The translations under genes were made by a program, and so were the position numbers. DNA of 14,828 bases, taken from contig JACCYC010000153.1 of NCBI GenBank assembly GCA_013696665.1, positions 1 to 14,828 on the forward strand. The letters are read 5' to 3'. The stretch's first letter is position 1; each line of letters opens with the position of its first letter. Below are positions 1 to 6,222 of the stretch, piece after piece. The stretch comes from Burkholderiaceae bacterium (GTDB taxonomy: Bacteria; Pseudomonadota; Gammaproteobacteria; Burkholderiales; Burkholderiaceae_F). The notes under the pieces are model-generated. The model had not been told where the DNA came from. It saw only the letters and a program-made list of their open reading frames with translations, and ran no database searches.

Positions 1-552
1 GCAAAGTGCGTTATCTCGGCGCCTCGAGCATGTGGGCATGGCAATTCGCAAAGATGCAGCACGTTGCGGAACGGTATGGCTGGACGCGATTCGTGTCGAT
101 GCAGAACCACTACAACCTTGCGTATCGAGAAAAAGAGCGCGAGGTGATCCCGCTATGCCTGGACCAGGGCGTGGGCTTGCTGCCGTGGAGTCCACTGGCG
201 CGCGGCTTTCTTGCGGGTAATCGCGCCCGCGCCGCCAGCGACGAAAAAGCGGAGGGCGCAACCTCGCGCGCGCAAACCGACGATATTGCGCAGAAGTACT
301 ACTACCAGGTTGAAGACCACGCGGTGGCTGCGGCGCTCACTACGCTGGCTCAGCGTAAAGGCATCTCAAACGCAACGGCTCGCGTACGCCTGGTTGCTGC
401 ATCAGCGTGGTGTCAGTGCGCCAATCGTGGGTGCGAGCAAAACCTGGCAGGTCGAGCAGGCGGTGCACGCGGTCAAGCTATCGCTGACTACGGACGAACT
501 GGCGGCCCTTCAAGCGACGTATCGGCAGCATCCGGTGCTTGGGCATCAGTAG
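1..552 (+). pseudogene. Aldo/keto reductase, C-terminal part, frame broken near 373; 5' end outside window
   Basis: This is the 3' part of an NADPH-dependent aldo/keto reductase, a TIM-barrel oxidoreductase of the YajO-like group. The opening codons encode KVRYLGASSMWAWQF, followed by SMQNHYNLAYREKEREV and LPWSPLARGFLAGNR, all typical of the barrel strands and cofactor-binding loops. The frame in use from position 3 continues to about 371 (QRKGISNA). The expected helix QRLAYAWLLHQRGVSAPIVG and the C-terminal cofactor segment are then found in the next frame and end at the TAG at 550-552. Restoring two bases (GC or CG) at about 372 gives a continuous protein. The gene is therefore either a recent pseudogene or carries a sequencing error. 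The catalytic Asp/Tyr/Lys/His lie upstream of the window, so activity cannot be judged. Family assignment is firm; substrate is unknown. Confidence 0.85.
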
Positions 553-562
553 ACGCAAATAA

Positions 563-585
563 AAACGGCCACGTCGTGGCCGTTT
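563..585. terminator. Probable bidirectional intrinsic terminator
   Basis: A perfect 10-bp stem (AAACGGCCAC / GTGGCCGTTT) with a 3-base loop lies between two convergent genes, 11 bp after the aldo/keto reductase stop and 19 bp beyond the stop of the minus-strand exported protein. A-rich sequence on the left flank gives a U-rich tail for the minus-strand transcript. The plus-strand tail has only three Ts. Confidence 0.7.
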
Positions 586-604
586 GCGTTGGAGCGCGAG
601 CGGG

Positions 605-844
605 CTAGCAGCCGCCTTTTTTTACCTTTTTCTTACCGTCTCTTGCGGCGTCGTTCGCCGCGGCTTTCTTTCCAGCTTCCGTTGTCTCGGCAGGCTTTTT
701 CCCACCGTCCTTCGACGTTTCTGGCTTTTTAATGTCTTCCTTGACTGCATCCGCTTTTGGTTCCGACTTCTGCGCCTGCGCCAATGCAGGGGCCTGAGCC
801 AACAACAACACAGACGCGGTCAGAGCGAGCAGGGATTTTTTCAT
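605..844 (-). CDS. Small exported Lys/Ala-rich protein of unknown function
   Basis: This encodes a 79-residue protein starting at MKKSLLALTASVLLLAQAPA. The start has a two-lysine n-region, a hydrophobic core and an ALA-QA cleavage site, so it is a Sec signal peptide of about 22 to 24 residues. The mature part (about 55 residues) is almost entirely Lys, Ala, Glu, Asp, Gly and Thr. It is probably disordered and ends in KKKVKKGGC, with one cysteine as the last residue. An in-frame start 14 codons upstream (886) would bury the signal peptide behind a polar extension, so 844 is preferred although no strong ribosome binding site is visible. Such lysine-rich periplasmic proteins are often annotated as hypothetical in Burkholderiales. 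I cannot assign a function. Confidence 0.7.
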   Translation of the reverse strand: MKKSLLALTASVLLLAQAPALAQAQKSEPKADAVKEDIKKPETSKDGGKKPAETTEAGKKAAANDAARDGKKKVKKGGC

Positions 845-1177
845 TGTGCTGATGATCGTCGTAGGAAGACCCGAGGTTAGCGGCACAGGGTCGACTCTAC
901 GTAACCATTGCTTATGAGCTAGGACCTGAAGCGCTGGTTGGTGTGGTGCCCAAGGAGGGAAGCCGCTCGGCGGGGATCAGGACAGCATCCCTCCTGGGGT
1001 CCACGCTCAGACTTTCGGCCGATGCAGTCGCTAACTTGAGAGAATCAGGCGTTTGCGGCGGTGTTCCTAAGCCAATGAATTGGCGGGCGAGCCAACGTTT
1101 TCTCGTCAAGCCTGCTTGCACAAATCTCTCGCAAACTTGGGACTCGTTATCCAAATTCGCGTTATCGCGCCTCTATC
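845..1177. other. Intergenic region between two divergent genes
   Basis: This stretch separates the small exported protein (-) from the PilZ gene (+) and should carry both promoters. I see no clear -10/-35 pair or sigma-28 site. A short inverted repeat TTGGC / GCCAA with a 6-base loop lies near 1080-1095. An 80-codon open frame on the minus strand (912-1154) starts with TTG and has no recognisable content, so it is not called. Confidence 0.5.
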
Positions 1178-1972
1178 ATGAATATGATCGAACCTGTTGC
1201 TGCGGCACCCGATGAATCGCCGCTGACGGTACCCACGTTAAGTGAGGCGTTGACGATTCCATCCTCATTGGAACATGTAACGCCTCCCGCGGTCAGTGCC
1301 ACGAGACGGCCGGCTGCGCGCGAGCTCGCAAGCTGGCGCGTGCTCAAGATGTGGGTCAATGGCGAATCGCTGAGTGAGGCCGTTACGGTCAAACTGATTG
1401 GCGTGCACGAAGGCCATTCGATCGTCGTCACGGCCCCCGAAGACTCCAGCGCATTCGACCTTCGCGAAGGCGCTTTGTATCGCTTCCGCAGCTTCTCTGG
1501 CGAGTCGACGTATGAATTCACGGCACCGCTGGTTCGCAGCTGCAGCGAACCTTTCGAGTACCTGCACATTGGCTGGCCTGCTCAACAGCACGTTGAAAAA
1601 CGAGACTTGCGGGCCGCGACTCGCGTCAAGACAGAGCTCCCGTGCATGGTGTACCCCGGCACGCAGGCGAACGGGCGCTTTGTGAAGGGGACCATAAGCG
1701 ACCTTTCGACCGGCGGTGCAGCAATAACACTGCACGACGAGCTCACCGTTTTCTACGATGAAGTGAAGATCGTTTTTCAGGTCGCCGTGGCCGATCAGGA
1801 GATGATGATCGAGGCCCGTGCACGGCCCGTTCGCAAACCTGATGATTCCGGTGAGCAAGTCATGGGGGTTTCGTTCGTTGCGCTTGCTCCGACCGAAAAG
1901 ATGGCACTGCACGCTTTCGTCAACGCCGGGCTCGTGCGCGAGTTGGAAATTCCGCTCTACGCTCGACACTGA
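1178..1972 (+). CDS. PilZ-domain protein, YcgR-like (c-di-GMP receptor, probable flagellar brake)
   Basis: This 264-residue protein probably reduces motility when c-di-GMP is high, by analogy with YcgR/DgrA-type proteins. After a variable, probably disordered stretch of about 45 residues, residues 50-140 resemble the N-terminal PilZN-type beta domain of flagellar brakes. The PilZ barrel follows at about 141-255. Both c-di-GMP-binding signatures are intact: R145-A-A-T-R149 (RxxxR), and D175-L-S177-T-G-G180 (DxSxxG). The gene converges on flhC and shares a bidirectional terminator with it. It is one of two PilZ proteins flanking flhDC; the other is the YcgR at 3827. The start could also be the second ATG at 1184, and neither has a clear Shine-Dalgarno. 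The domain is certain; the brake role is inferred from context. Confidence 0.85.
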   Translation: MNMIEPVAAAPDESPLTVPTLSEALTIPSSLEHVTPPAVSATRRPAARELASWRVLKMWVNGESLSEAVTVKLIGVHEGHSIVVTAPEDSSAFDLREGALYRFRSFSGESTYEFTAPLVRSCSEPFEYLHIGWPAQQHVEKRDLRAATRVKTELPCMVYPGTQANGRFVKGTISDLSTGGAAITLHDELTVFYDEVKIVFQVAVADQEMMIEARARPVRKPDDSGEQVMGVSFVALAPTEKMALHAFVNAGLVRELEIPLYARH

Positions 1973-2022
1973 GCCGTAGGTAGCAGTAACACTAAGGGTT
2001 GCCGCAAAATCGCAGCCACAAA

Positions 2023-2046
2023 AAAAGCCCGCGGTCGCGGGCTTTT
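2023..2046. terminator. Bidirectional intrinsic terminator between PilZ gene and flhC
   Basis: This is an 11-bp perfect inverted repeat (AAAAGCCCGCG / CGCGGGCTTTT) around a 2-base centre. It is flanked by an A-run on the left and TTTTGTTT on the right, so it gives a GC-rich hairpin with a U-tail in both directions. It sits between the stops of two convergent genes. Confidence 0.85.
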
Positions 2047-2063
2047 GTTTGCGGTGCGGTAAC

Positions 2064-2612
2064 TCAGTGCACCAGATCGGTCGATCCCGTCTGAACCTGC
2101 GCCTTGCCCTTCCCGGCACGGGCCGGGGGCTCGCACAAACCGCAGACATAATTCTTGGTCAATTCAAACGTGTGTGTCACAAACTTTCCGTTGCACTTTG
2201 AACACGATGTCAGTGTCACCATGCCGGCGTCTACAAACTTGACGAGTCTCCAGGCGCGTGTCACCGACAGCAGCGGCTCGAGTCCCTGCGCTCGAATCTG
2301 CTCGAGGTACAGCTCGTAGGCTTTGATGATGCCGTCAATCTCTTCGAGTTCGCTAGTCTTGTCCAGATACTCATACATGTTAAGGAACAGCGATGAATGA
2401 ATATTCGGTTGCCACGTCATGAACCAGTCTGTGGAGAACGGCAGCATGCCGCGCGCGGGCGATTCACCCTGCACTTCCTTGTAGAGACGCAACAGGCGCT
2501 CGTACGACAGGTCAGTTTCCGATTCGAGCACCTGCAGTCGCGCGCCGAGCTTGATCAACGCAATCGCGCGCTGGATCTGCATGCTCTCGGAAACGATACT
2601 TTTGATACGCAT
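2064..2612 (-). CDS. flhC: Flagellar master transcriptional activator subunit FlhC
   Basis: FlhC forms the FlhD4C2 complex that activates class 2 flagellar promoters together with sigma-70 RNA polymerase. The 182-residue protein is collinear with enterobacterial FlhC: IKLGARLQVLESET near 20-33, GMLPFSTDWFMTW at 55-67, and a C-terminal zinc site with C137-S-K-C140 and C157-G-L-C160. The four cysteines are at the same positions as I recall for E. coli FlhC. The ATG at 2612 is preceded by GGGAGAA at a good distance. The gene lies 34 bp downstream of flhD in a typical flhDC operon and ends before a bidirectional terminator. The C-terminal tail is shorter than in E. coli. motA/motB, which often follow flhDC, are absent and a PilZ gene takes their place. 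Confidence 0.97.
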   Translation of the reverse strand: MRIKSIVSESMQIQRAIALIKLGARLQVLESETDLSYERLLRLYKEVQGESPARGMLPFSTDWFMTWQPNIHSSLFLNMYEYLDKTSELEEIDGIIKAYELYLEQIRAQGLEPLLSVTRAWRLVKFVDAGMVTLTSCSKCNGKFVTHTFELTKNYVCGLCEPPARAGKGKAQVQTGSTDLVH

Positions 2613-2646
2613 GATGATTCTCCCAACAGACGGTTCGTTTGCCCGA

Positions 2647-2997
2647 CTACGCGGTGACGCTGTTCAACTGTCCGGCCATCACGATATTTGCATGCAAGCC
2701 CGCGACTGCTGCGCCGGTAGCACTCGACTTCGGCTTCGAATGGCTCGTCAGCAGGCTCCAGACCATATCGTCGTCGAATCGAAATCGGAGGATCAGTTGA
2801 TTCGATCCGGCGATCTTCATCAATTGCGCAGGGCTCAGTTGATCGATGATGCCTGCCACTTCTTCGGAAACGCCCAACCGGTACAGTGCCTGCGCCTTGT
2901 CGGCGCGGATCATGTGCTGTGCCAGAACAAGGTAGGCCAGATTGGCTTCACGGATCTCTTGCAGAAGTTGTTCGTTGCTCGGGGCGATGGTGCTCAT
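2647..2997 (-). CDS. flhD: Flagellar master transcriptional activator subunit FlhD
   Basis: FlhD partners with FlhC in the DNA-binding activator at the top of the flagellar cascade. The 116 residues match the family along their length: LLQEIREANLAYLVLAQHMI (11-30), DKAQALYRLGVSEE (33-46), and the NQL-LRFRFDD core near 66-77. The residue aligned with E. coli Cys65, which makes an inter-subunit disulphide there, is Leu70 here, so that covalent link is missing. The ATG at 2997 has a CAGGAG ribosome binding site 7 bases upstream. It is the first gene of flhDC; the promoter must lie in the 450-bp region upstream, where I could not identify it. Confidence 0.97.
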   Translation of the reverse strand: MSTIAPSNEQLLQEIREANLAYLVLAQHMIRADKAQALYRLGVSEEVAGIIDQLSPAQLMKIAGSNQLILRFRFDDDMVWSLLTSHSKPKSSATGAAVAGLHANIVMAGQLNSVTA

Positions 2998-3094
2998 TCG
3001 GTTGCTCCTGGTTCGCTGGTTAGGTTGATGCTGGTTTGGTTTTGAACACGTTTCGAAGTGACGCCATTGTGGGAAACAGCCGCAATTCGATGAA

Positions 3095-3142
3095 TCAGCG
3101 TGTAGCCATGATCCTTGTCGGTATGCCGCTCGTCAGCGTGTA
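3095..3142. repeat. Two direct copies of TCAGCGTGTA, possible regulator sites
   Basis: Identical 10-mers TCAGCGTGTA occur at 3095-3104 and 3133-3142, starting 38 bp apart, upstream of flhD. The inverted core ACGCTG also occurs near 3161. Paired identical sites in a master-regulator promoter region may be operators, but no known protein consensus was recognised. Confidence 0.4.
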
Positions 3143-3150
3143 AGGTTTTT

Positions 3151-3338
3151 TCCTACAGAAACGCTGGGTATTCGATTTAAGTAGCCAACGACGGTGCCGT
3201 TAATAGAGGTGCGCGAGGCACGCGCGCCGCTGCTACGTCGATGGACGAATGGATGGCAAGCGTGCTTCGTCCGAAGTGATGTGAATTTGGTTTCCTCCCC
3301 CGCCTTCGCGCCGGTCAATTGACCGGCGTTTTTTTTTT
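3151..3338 (+). ncRNA. Candidate small RNA or attenuated leader (unnamed)
   Basis: The evidence is the strong intrinsic terminator at 3309-3338, which acts only on the plus strand although no plus-strand gene lies between 1972 and it. Upstream are an 8-bp hairpin (GGTGCGCG / CGCGCGCC, 3208-3228, one GU pair), a 7-bp hairpin (GGACGAA / TTCGTCC, 3243-3272) and a possible closing stem GTAGC 3181-3185 / GCTAC 3232-3236. A weak sigma-70-like promoter (TTGTCG 3115-3120, 18-bp spacer, TGTAAG 3139-3144) would start transcription near 3151. The single-stranded stretch before the terminator is C-rich (TTTCCTCCCCC), able to pair with Shine-Dalgarno sequences. The 5' end is a guess. Alternatively it is the leader of fliT, 110 bp downstream. 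Confidence 0.45.
3309..3338 (+). terminator. Strong intrinsic terminator, plus strand only
   Basis: A 20-bp perfect palindrome (CGCCGGTCAA and its complement, 3309-3328) is followed immediately by ten Ts (3329-3338). On the minus strand the hairpin is followed by purines, so termination is directional. It lies upstream of fliT and behind no plus-strand gene. Confidence 0.85.
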
Positions 3339-3448
3339 CGAAAAGCGCTTGGATCGGCCCTCCAATCGGACGATGGCTGATCCCCCATCATCGGTACATT
3401 GCTATTGCCTGTGCACATAAACACGGACACGCCCTGTCGGGAAAAGTC

Positions 3449-3811
3449 ATGCCAAACGATCTATGCGAAGTGGTCGAAGTAGCCAAGCCGGCCACGCCTA
3501 GGCCAGCATCGCTGCGACCCAGTGTGTTGCATCACTACGAAGCCATCGCACTAGCAAGTAGCGAGATGCGGGCGGCTGCGCAAGCAGCAAATTGGATTGA
3601 GGTTGCGCGCCATGAAGAACGCTGCGGTGTGCTGATCGCAGTTTTGAAAGCGGCAGCACGCTTCCCGAATGCAACGTTGAATGCGATGGAGGATGAGTGC
3701 CGCGTGCAATTGCTCCGCCAGATTTTGAATGATGACGCGCAGATACGTGGTTACTCCGAGCCCTGGATCGAACCGATTACTGCGTATATATCGACCGCGC
3801 GCTCGCGCTAG
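3449..3811 (+). CDS. fliT: Probable FliT-type flagellar chaperone/regulator
   Basis: FliT is a small helical export chaperone for the filament cap FliD; in enterobacteria it also binds FlhC and blocks FlhDC. The 120-residue product has a FliT-like helical pattern: YEAIALASSEMRAAAQAANW (31-50), then EVARHEERCGVLIAVLKAA, and a C-terminal segment LRQILNDDAQIRGYSEPW, with the ILNDDAEIR-like motif I associate with betaproteobacterial FliT. The first 25 residues are Pro/Ala-rich and extra. The ATG at 3449 is preceded by a weak GGGAAAAG. It sits 15 bp before ycgR, in an apparent operon diverging from flhDC, which fits a role in feedback on FlhDC. FliT is poorly conserved in sequence, so another flagellar chaperone is possible. 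Confidence 0.65.
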   Translation: MPNDLCEVVEVAKPATPRPASLRPSVLHHYEAIALASSEMRAAAQAANWIEVARHEERCGVLIAVLKAAARFPNATLNAMEDECRVQLLRQILNDDAQIRGYSEPWIEPITAYISTARSR

Positions 3812-3826
3812 AAAATCAAGCAGCAG

Positions 3827-4597
3827 ATGAGCCTTACGACGCCTTTTCCGGAACCCGATTCGCCAGAGCTCGAACGCTTCGCGATCTATTCGCGCACTGA
3901 AATCGTCGCTTTGTTGCGCCAACTACGCGACAAGCAGGTTCTGGTCACGCTGTACTACGATCAGTCGGCCGGCTTTACGGTCAGCAACGTGCTCGACGTA
4001 AATGAAGGGTTCGAAGAGCTTATTTTGGATCGCACGTCTGACGCCAATGTGCAACGGGCGATCTACGCATCCAAGCAACTCATCGTGGTCGCGTTCCTTG
4101 ACAACGTCAAACTACAGTTTTCAGTTGGAACGGCAGAGGCGGTTGACTATCAGGATCGCCCATCGTTTCGTGTCAGGCTGCCGCAGCAGCTGTTGCGGAT
4201 GCAGCGGCGCAACTCGTATCGCAGGCAGCCGCCTGCGATGCGTCCTGCGACGTGTCTGGTCCCATCGCCGCGAGAGCCCGGTCAGTACGAATCGGTGCGC
4301 GTGCTCGACTTGAGCGTCGGCGGTATTGCCTTGTTCGTGCATCCGATCCAGTTTGACCTGCCGGCCGAGCACAATCTCGAGAATTGCTATCTTGATCTGC
4401 CCGACGTCGGGCAGATCACCGTTGCGCTTCGTGTGCGCTATGTAGACGCGCAGACGGGCGCCGACGGCGTACGCCGCTGCGGTTGCGAGTTTGTCAATCT
4501 GAGTGAGTCCGCTGCGCGCATGCTGCAGCGCTACCTGAACAAGCTCGATGCCGCGGCGCGTTCGCATCCTGCCGCCCCCGACGCAGCGGCTGCGTAA
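3827..4597 (+). CDS. ycgR: Flagellar brake protein YcgR (c-di-GMP-binding PilZ protein)
   Basis: YcgR binds c-di-GMP and then contacts the flagellar motor, lowering speed and biasing rotation. This 256-residue protein has both family domains. The YcgR N-terminal domain spans about 17-120 (FAIYSRTEIVALLRQL at the start, VKLQFSVGTAEAV towards the end). The PilZ domain is about 125-240. The c-di-GMP signatures are intact: R128-N-S-Y-R132 after QR, and D161-L-S163-V-G-G166. A short Ala/Pro tail follows. The length is close to E. coli YcgR (244). The gene follows fliT by 15 bp and ends before a terminator, so fliT-ycgR is probably one transcript. No strong Shine-Dalgarno is seen before the ATG. 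Confidence 0.93.
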   Translation: MSLTTPFPEPDSPELERFAIYSRTEIVALLRQLRDKQVLVTLYYDQSAGFTVSNVLDVNEGFEELILDRTSDANVQRAIYASKQLIVVAFLDNVKLQFSVGTAEAVDYQDRPSFRVRLPQQLLRMQRRNSYRRQPPAMRPATCLVPSPREPGQYESVRVLDLSVGGIALFVHPIQFDLPAEHNLENCYLDLPDVGQITVALRVRYVDAQTGADGVRRCGCEFVNLSESAARMLQRYLNKLDAAARSHPAAPDAAAA

Positions 4598-4609
4598 CGC
4601 CAAGCCTAA

Positions 4610-4635
4610 AAAAAAGGCGCCGTGGCGCCTTTTTT
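4610..4635. terminator. Bidirectional intrinsic terminator after ycgR
   Basis: This is a 12-bp inverted repeat AAAAAAGGCGCC / GGCGCCTTTTTT around a 2-base centre, with an A-run on one side and a T-run (then GTTTTT) on the other. It lies between the stops of ycgR (+) and the convergent 144-residue gene (-), and can terminate both. Confidence 0.85.
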
Positions 4636-4653
4636 GTTTTTGGACTGCGGCAA

Positions 4654-5088
4654 TTACCGCGCGGTGCCCAACGAGGCGGGATACATGTCGTTCCAGGTAC
4701 GTGCGTACTGCGATCCAGTGCCAATCCATGCGACGGTGCCGACCGACAGCGCCGCTGTATACAACGCAGCAATCAGCTCTGCACCCTGTTGGCGGCACGC
4801 GATGCGCACGGCACACAGCAGATGCAGGTGATCGGCTGCGTAGCGACGCTCGACGATCTTCATGCTGCGATTGATCGGTAGCAACGACTCGGGCAATCCG
4901 GCAACACCTCTGCGGCCTTCGAGCGCCCGTGCAGCGGTGTCCTCGAACCAAACAAACAACTCGGTCGGCGCCGCACCGGGCGTGCCGGCAGCCTCTGCAG
5001 GGATGGCAGGCTCGCTATGCGGTCGATCAACGCTTAAAGGCTTCGTTGCGCTCTCAGCGAGTTGTTTGACGAGTTGATTGCGAGTCAT
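4654..5088 (-). CDS. Unrecognised protein with a sigma-28-type promoter
   Basis: This encodes a 144-residue soluble protein that I do not recognise. The start is set by AAAGGA six bases before the ATG at 5088; an in-frame GTG at 5109 would include that ribosome binding site. Residues 15-45 are Pro/Ala-rich and probably disordered. Residues 48-144 look folded: LFVWFEDTAARALEGRRGV, LLPINRSMKIVERRYAADHL, a hydrophobic helix with two Cys (LLCAVRIAC), then LIAALYTAALSVGTVAWIG and a Trp-containing tail. There is no signal peptide, and the hydrophobic stretches are too short or polar for a clear membrane span. The promoter at 5133-5159 matches the flagellar sigma-28 consensus closely, so it is probably expressed with late flagellar and chemotaxis genes. 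The neighbours are ycgR and fliA. That it is a gene is likely; its function is unknown. Confidence 0.75.
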   Translation of the reverse strand: MTRNQLVKQLAESATKPLSVDRPHSEPAIPAEAAGTPGAAPTELFVWFEDTAARALEGRRGVAGLPESLLPINRSMKIVERRYAADHLHLLCAVRIACRQQGAELIAALYTAALSVGTVAWIGTGSQYARTWNDMYPASLGTAR

Positions 5089-5429
5089 TTGTAAATCCTT
5101 TGTCCACACTGATCATTCTGTTGTCAATCGTTGGATCGGCTCGCGGTAGCGCTTCTTTAAAACGCGGTATGTCGTGTGTGCCTGTCGATGGCATGGGAAA
5201 GCCTGCGATTTCATGCCATTCCAAATGTGCCGAGCAGACGAGCGGTCGGTGCGATTGAACGTCGCATCGCAAGAAGCGTTCGGCAACCTTTGATTTGTTT
5301 CGCGTTTTCGGATTGTCAACGCGACGCTGTGCGATTGCGGATGCGGAGTGCGAATGCACACAGATGTTCTGCTTTTTCGCCACCTATTGACGGATAGCAG
5401 CTTCTTGTGTGCACCTAAAGTTCAGCCAC
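5089..5429. other. Divergent intergenic region upstream of fliA
   Basis: The region holds the sigma-28 promoter of the minus-strand gene (listed separately) and must hold the fliA promoter. An 8-bp perfect inverted repeat, ATGGCATG (5188-5195) / CATGCCAT (5212-5219), spaced by 16 bases, could be an operator or leader hairpin. I see no protein gene and could not identify an FlhDC binding site or a convincing fliA promoter. Confidence 0.5.
5133..5159 (-). promoter_or_regulatory. Sigma-28 (FliA) promoter of the 144-residue gene
   Basis: Read on the minus strand: -35 TAAAGAAG (5159-5152), an 11-base spacer, and -10 GCCGATCC (5140-5133). The flagellar sigma-28 consensus is TAAAGTTT-N11-GCCGATAA, so 5 of 8 and 6 of 8 positions match, including both invariant cores and the exact spacing. 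It lies about 45 bp upstream of the ATG at 5088. Confidence 0.8.
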
Positions 5430-6218
5430 ATGAAGAACGACGCCTTTTTATACGACGCGCTTTACCAGGCGCTGAACAACGGTCAGCTCGACGGCAAGAC
5501 CGTGGAGCAGTTGCGCCCCAATGCTCTGCTCGAATGCGACTATGTCAAGCAATACACGCCGCTGGTGCGACGTCTCGCGCATCAGATGATCGCGAGGTTG
5601 CCCGCCAACGTGGAACTCGACGACATGATCCAGGCCGGAATGATGGGCCTGATGGATGCGGTCACGCGTTTCGAAGTCGCTCAGGGCACGCAGTTTGAGG
5701 TGTACGCGACCCAGCGCATTCGTGGAGCGATGCTTGACGAGTTGCGGGCCAACGATTGGCTTCCGCGTTCGGCGCGGCGCAGTCAGCGCGATATCGAAAA
5801 TGCAATTCATCGCCTTGAAGGCAAGCTTTCCCGCGCCCCGCACGAAACCGAAATTGCCGGTGAGCTTGGTCTTCCGCTACCGCAGTACCAACAGATGCTG
5901 CACGATGCCCGGGGAGCCCATCTGGTTTATCTAGATGATCTCGGGGGCAAAGGCGATGATGAAGACTATCTTGAACGCCATGTCGTTCGCGATGCGCTCG
6001 AGCCCGCCGAAATTCTGAACGACAAGCGCTTCCGTCATGCGTTGGTTGATGCCATCGACGAGCTGCCGGAACGCGAAAAATTGCTGATGAGCTTGTATCA
6101 CGAGCAAGATCTAAATTTGCGCGAGATCGGCGTCGTGATGGGGATCACCGAATCACGCGTGTGCCAGCTGCACAGCCAGGCGATCGCGAGATTGCGCGCC
6201 CGTCTCAAGAACTGGTAG
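5430..6218 (+). CDS. fliA: Flagellar RNA polymerase sigma factor FliA (sigma-28)
   Basis: FliA directs RNA polymerase to late flagellar and chemotaxis promoters; FlgM inhibits it until the hook is complete. The 262-residue protein has sigma region 2 (ARLPANVELDDMIQAGMMGL, then YATQRIRGAMLDELRANDWL), region 3 (about 115-160) and region 4 near the C-terminus (LPEREKLLMSLYHEQDLNLR, then SRVCQLHSQAIARLRARLK). The first conserved segment (YTPLVRRLAHQM) begins at about residue 42, against about 20 in E. coli, so there is an N-terminal extension of about 20 residues. A GTG at 5409 is an alternative start, and neither start has a clear ribosome binding site. It converges on flgN with a 4-base gap. 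Its usual neighbours flhF and flhG are not upstream. Confidence 0.95.
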   Translation: MKNDAFLYDALYQALNNGQLDGKTVEQLRPNALLECDYVKQYTPLVRRLAHQMIARLPANVELDDMIQAGMMGLMDAVTRFEVAQGTQFEVYATQRIRGAMLDELRANDWLPRSARRSQRDIENAIHRLEGKLSRAPHETEIAGELGLPLPQYQQMLHDARGAHLVYLDDLGGKGDDEDYLERHVVRDALEPAEILNDKRFRHALVDAIDELPEREKLLMSLYHEQDLNLREIGVVMGITESRVCQLHSQAIARLRARLKNW

Positions 6219-6222
6219 AACG

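Larger units (their letters stand above)
2998..3448. other. Long divergent intergenic region between flhD and fliT
   Basis: This 451-bp stretch has no convincing protein gene. It should hold the flhDC promoter (-) and the fliT-ycgR promoter (+). It contains two copies of a 10-base direct repeat, two RNA hairpins and a strong plus-strand terminator, all listed separately. Two tiny open frames (12 and 11 codons, starting at 3241 and 3108) lack ribosome binding sites. Confidence 0.7.

Noticed and set aside
939..962. Stretch resembling the 3' end of a minus-strand tRNA (GGTGCCCAAGGAGGGA)
   Set aside because: No T-loop, anticodon arm or matching 5' acceptor strand follows; the resemblance stops after about 16 bases.
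912..1154. 80-codon open frame on the minus strand between the exported protein and the PilZ gene
   Set aside because: It starts with TTG, has no ribosome binding site or recognisable motif, and occupies the expected promoter region of the PilZ gene.
1265..2149. Long minus-strand open frame opposite the PilZ gene
   Set aside because: It is the mirror of a clear PilZ coding frame, runs through the terminator, and has no domain content.
3241..3279. 12-codon open frame (MDEWMASVLRPK) as a leader peptide
   Set aside because: No ribosome binding site and no run of regulatory codons; it falls within the hairpin of the candidate RNA.
3417..3443. Possible sigma-28 promoter before fliT (TAAACACG, 11-base spacer, TCGGGAAA)
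   Set aside because: The -35 core matches but the -10 shares only 4 of 8 positions with GCCGATAA, and the spacing would leave almost no leader.
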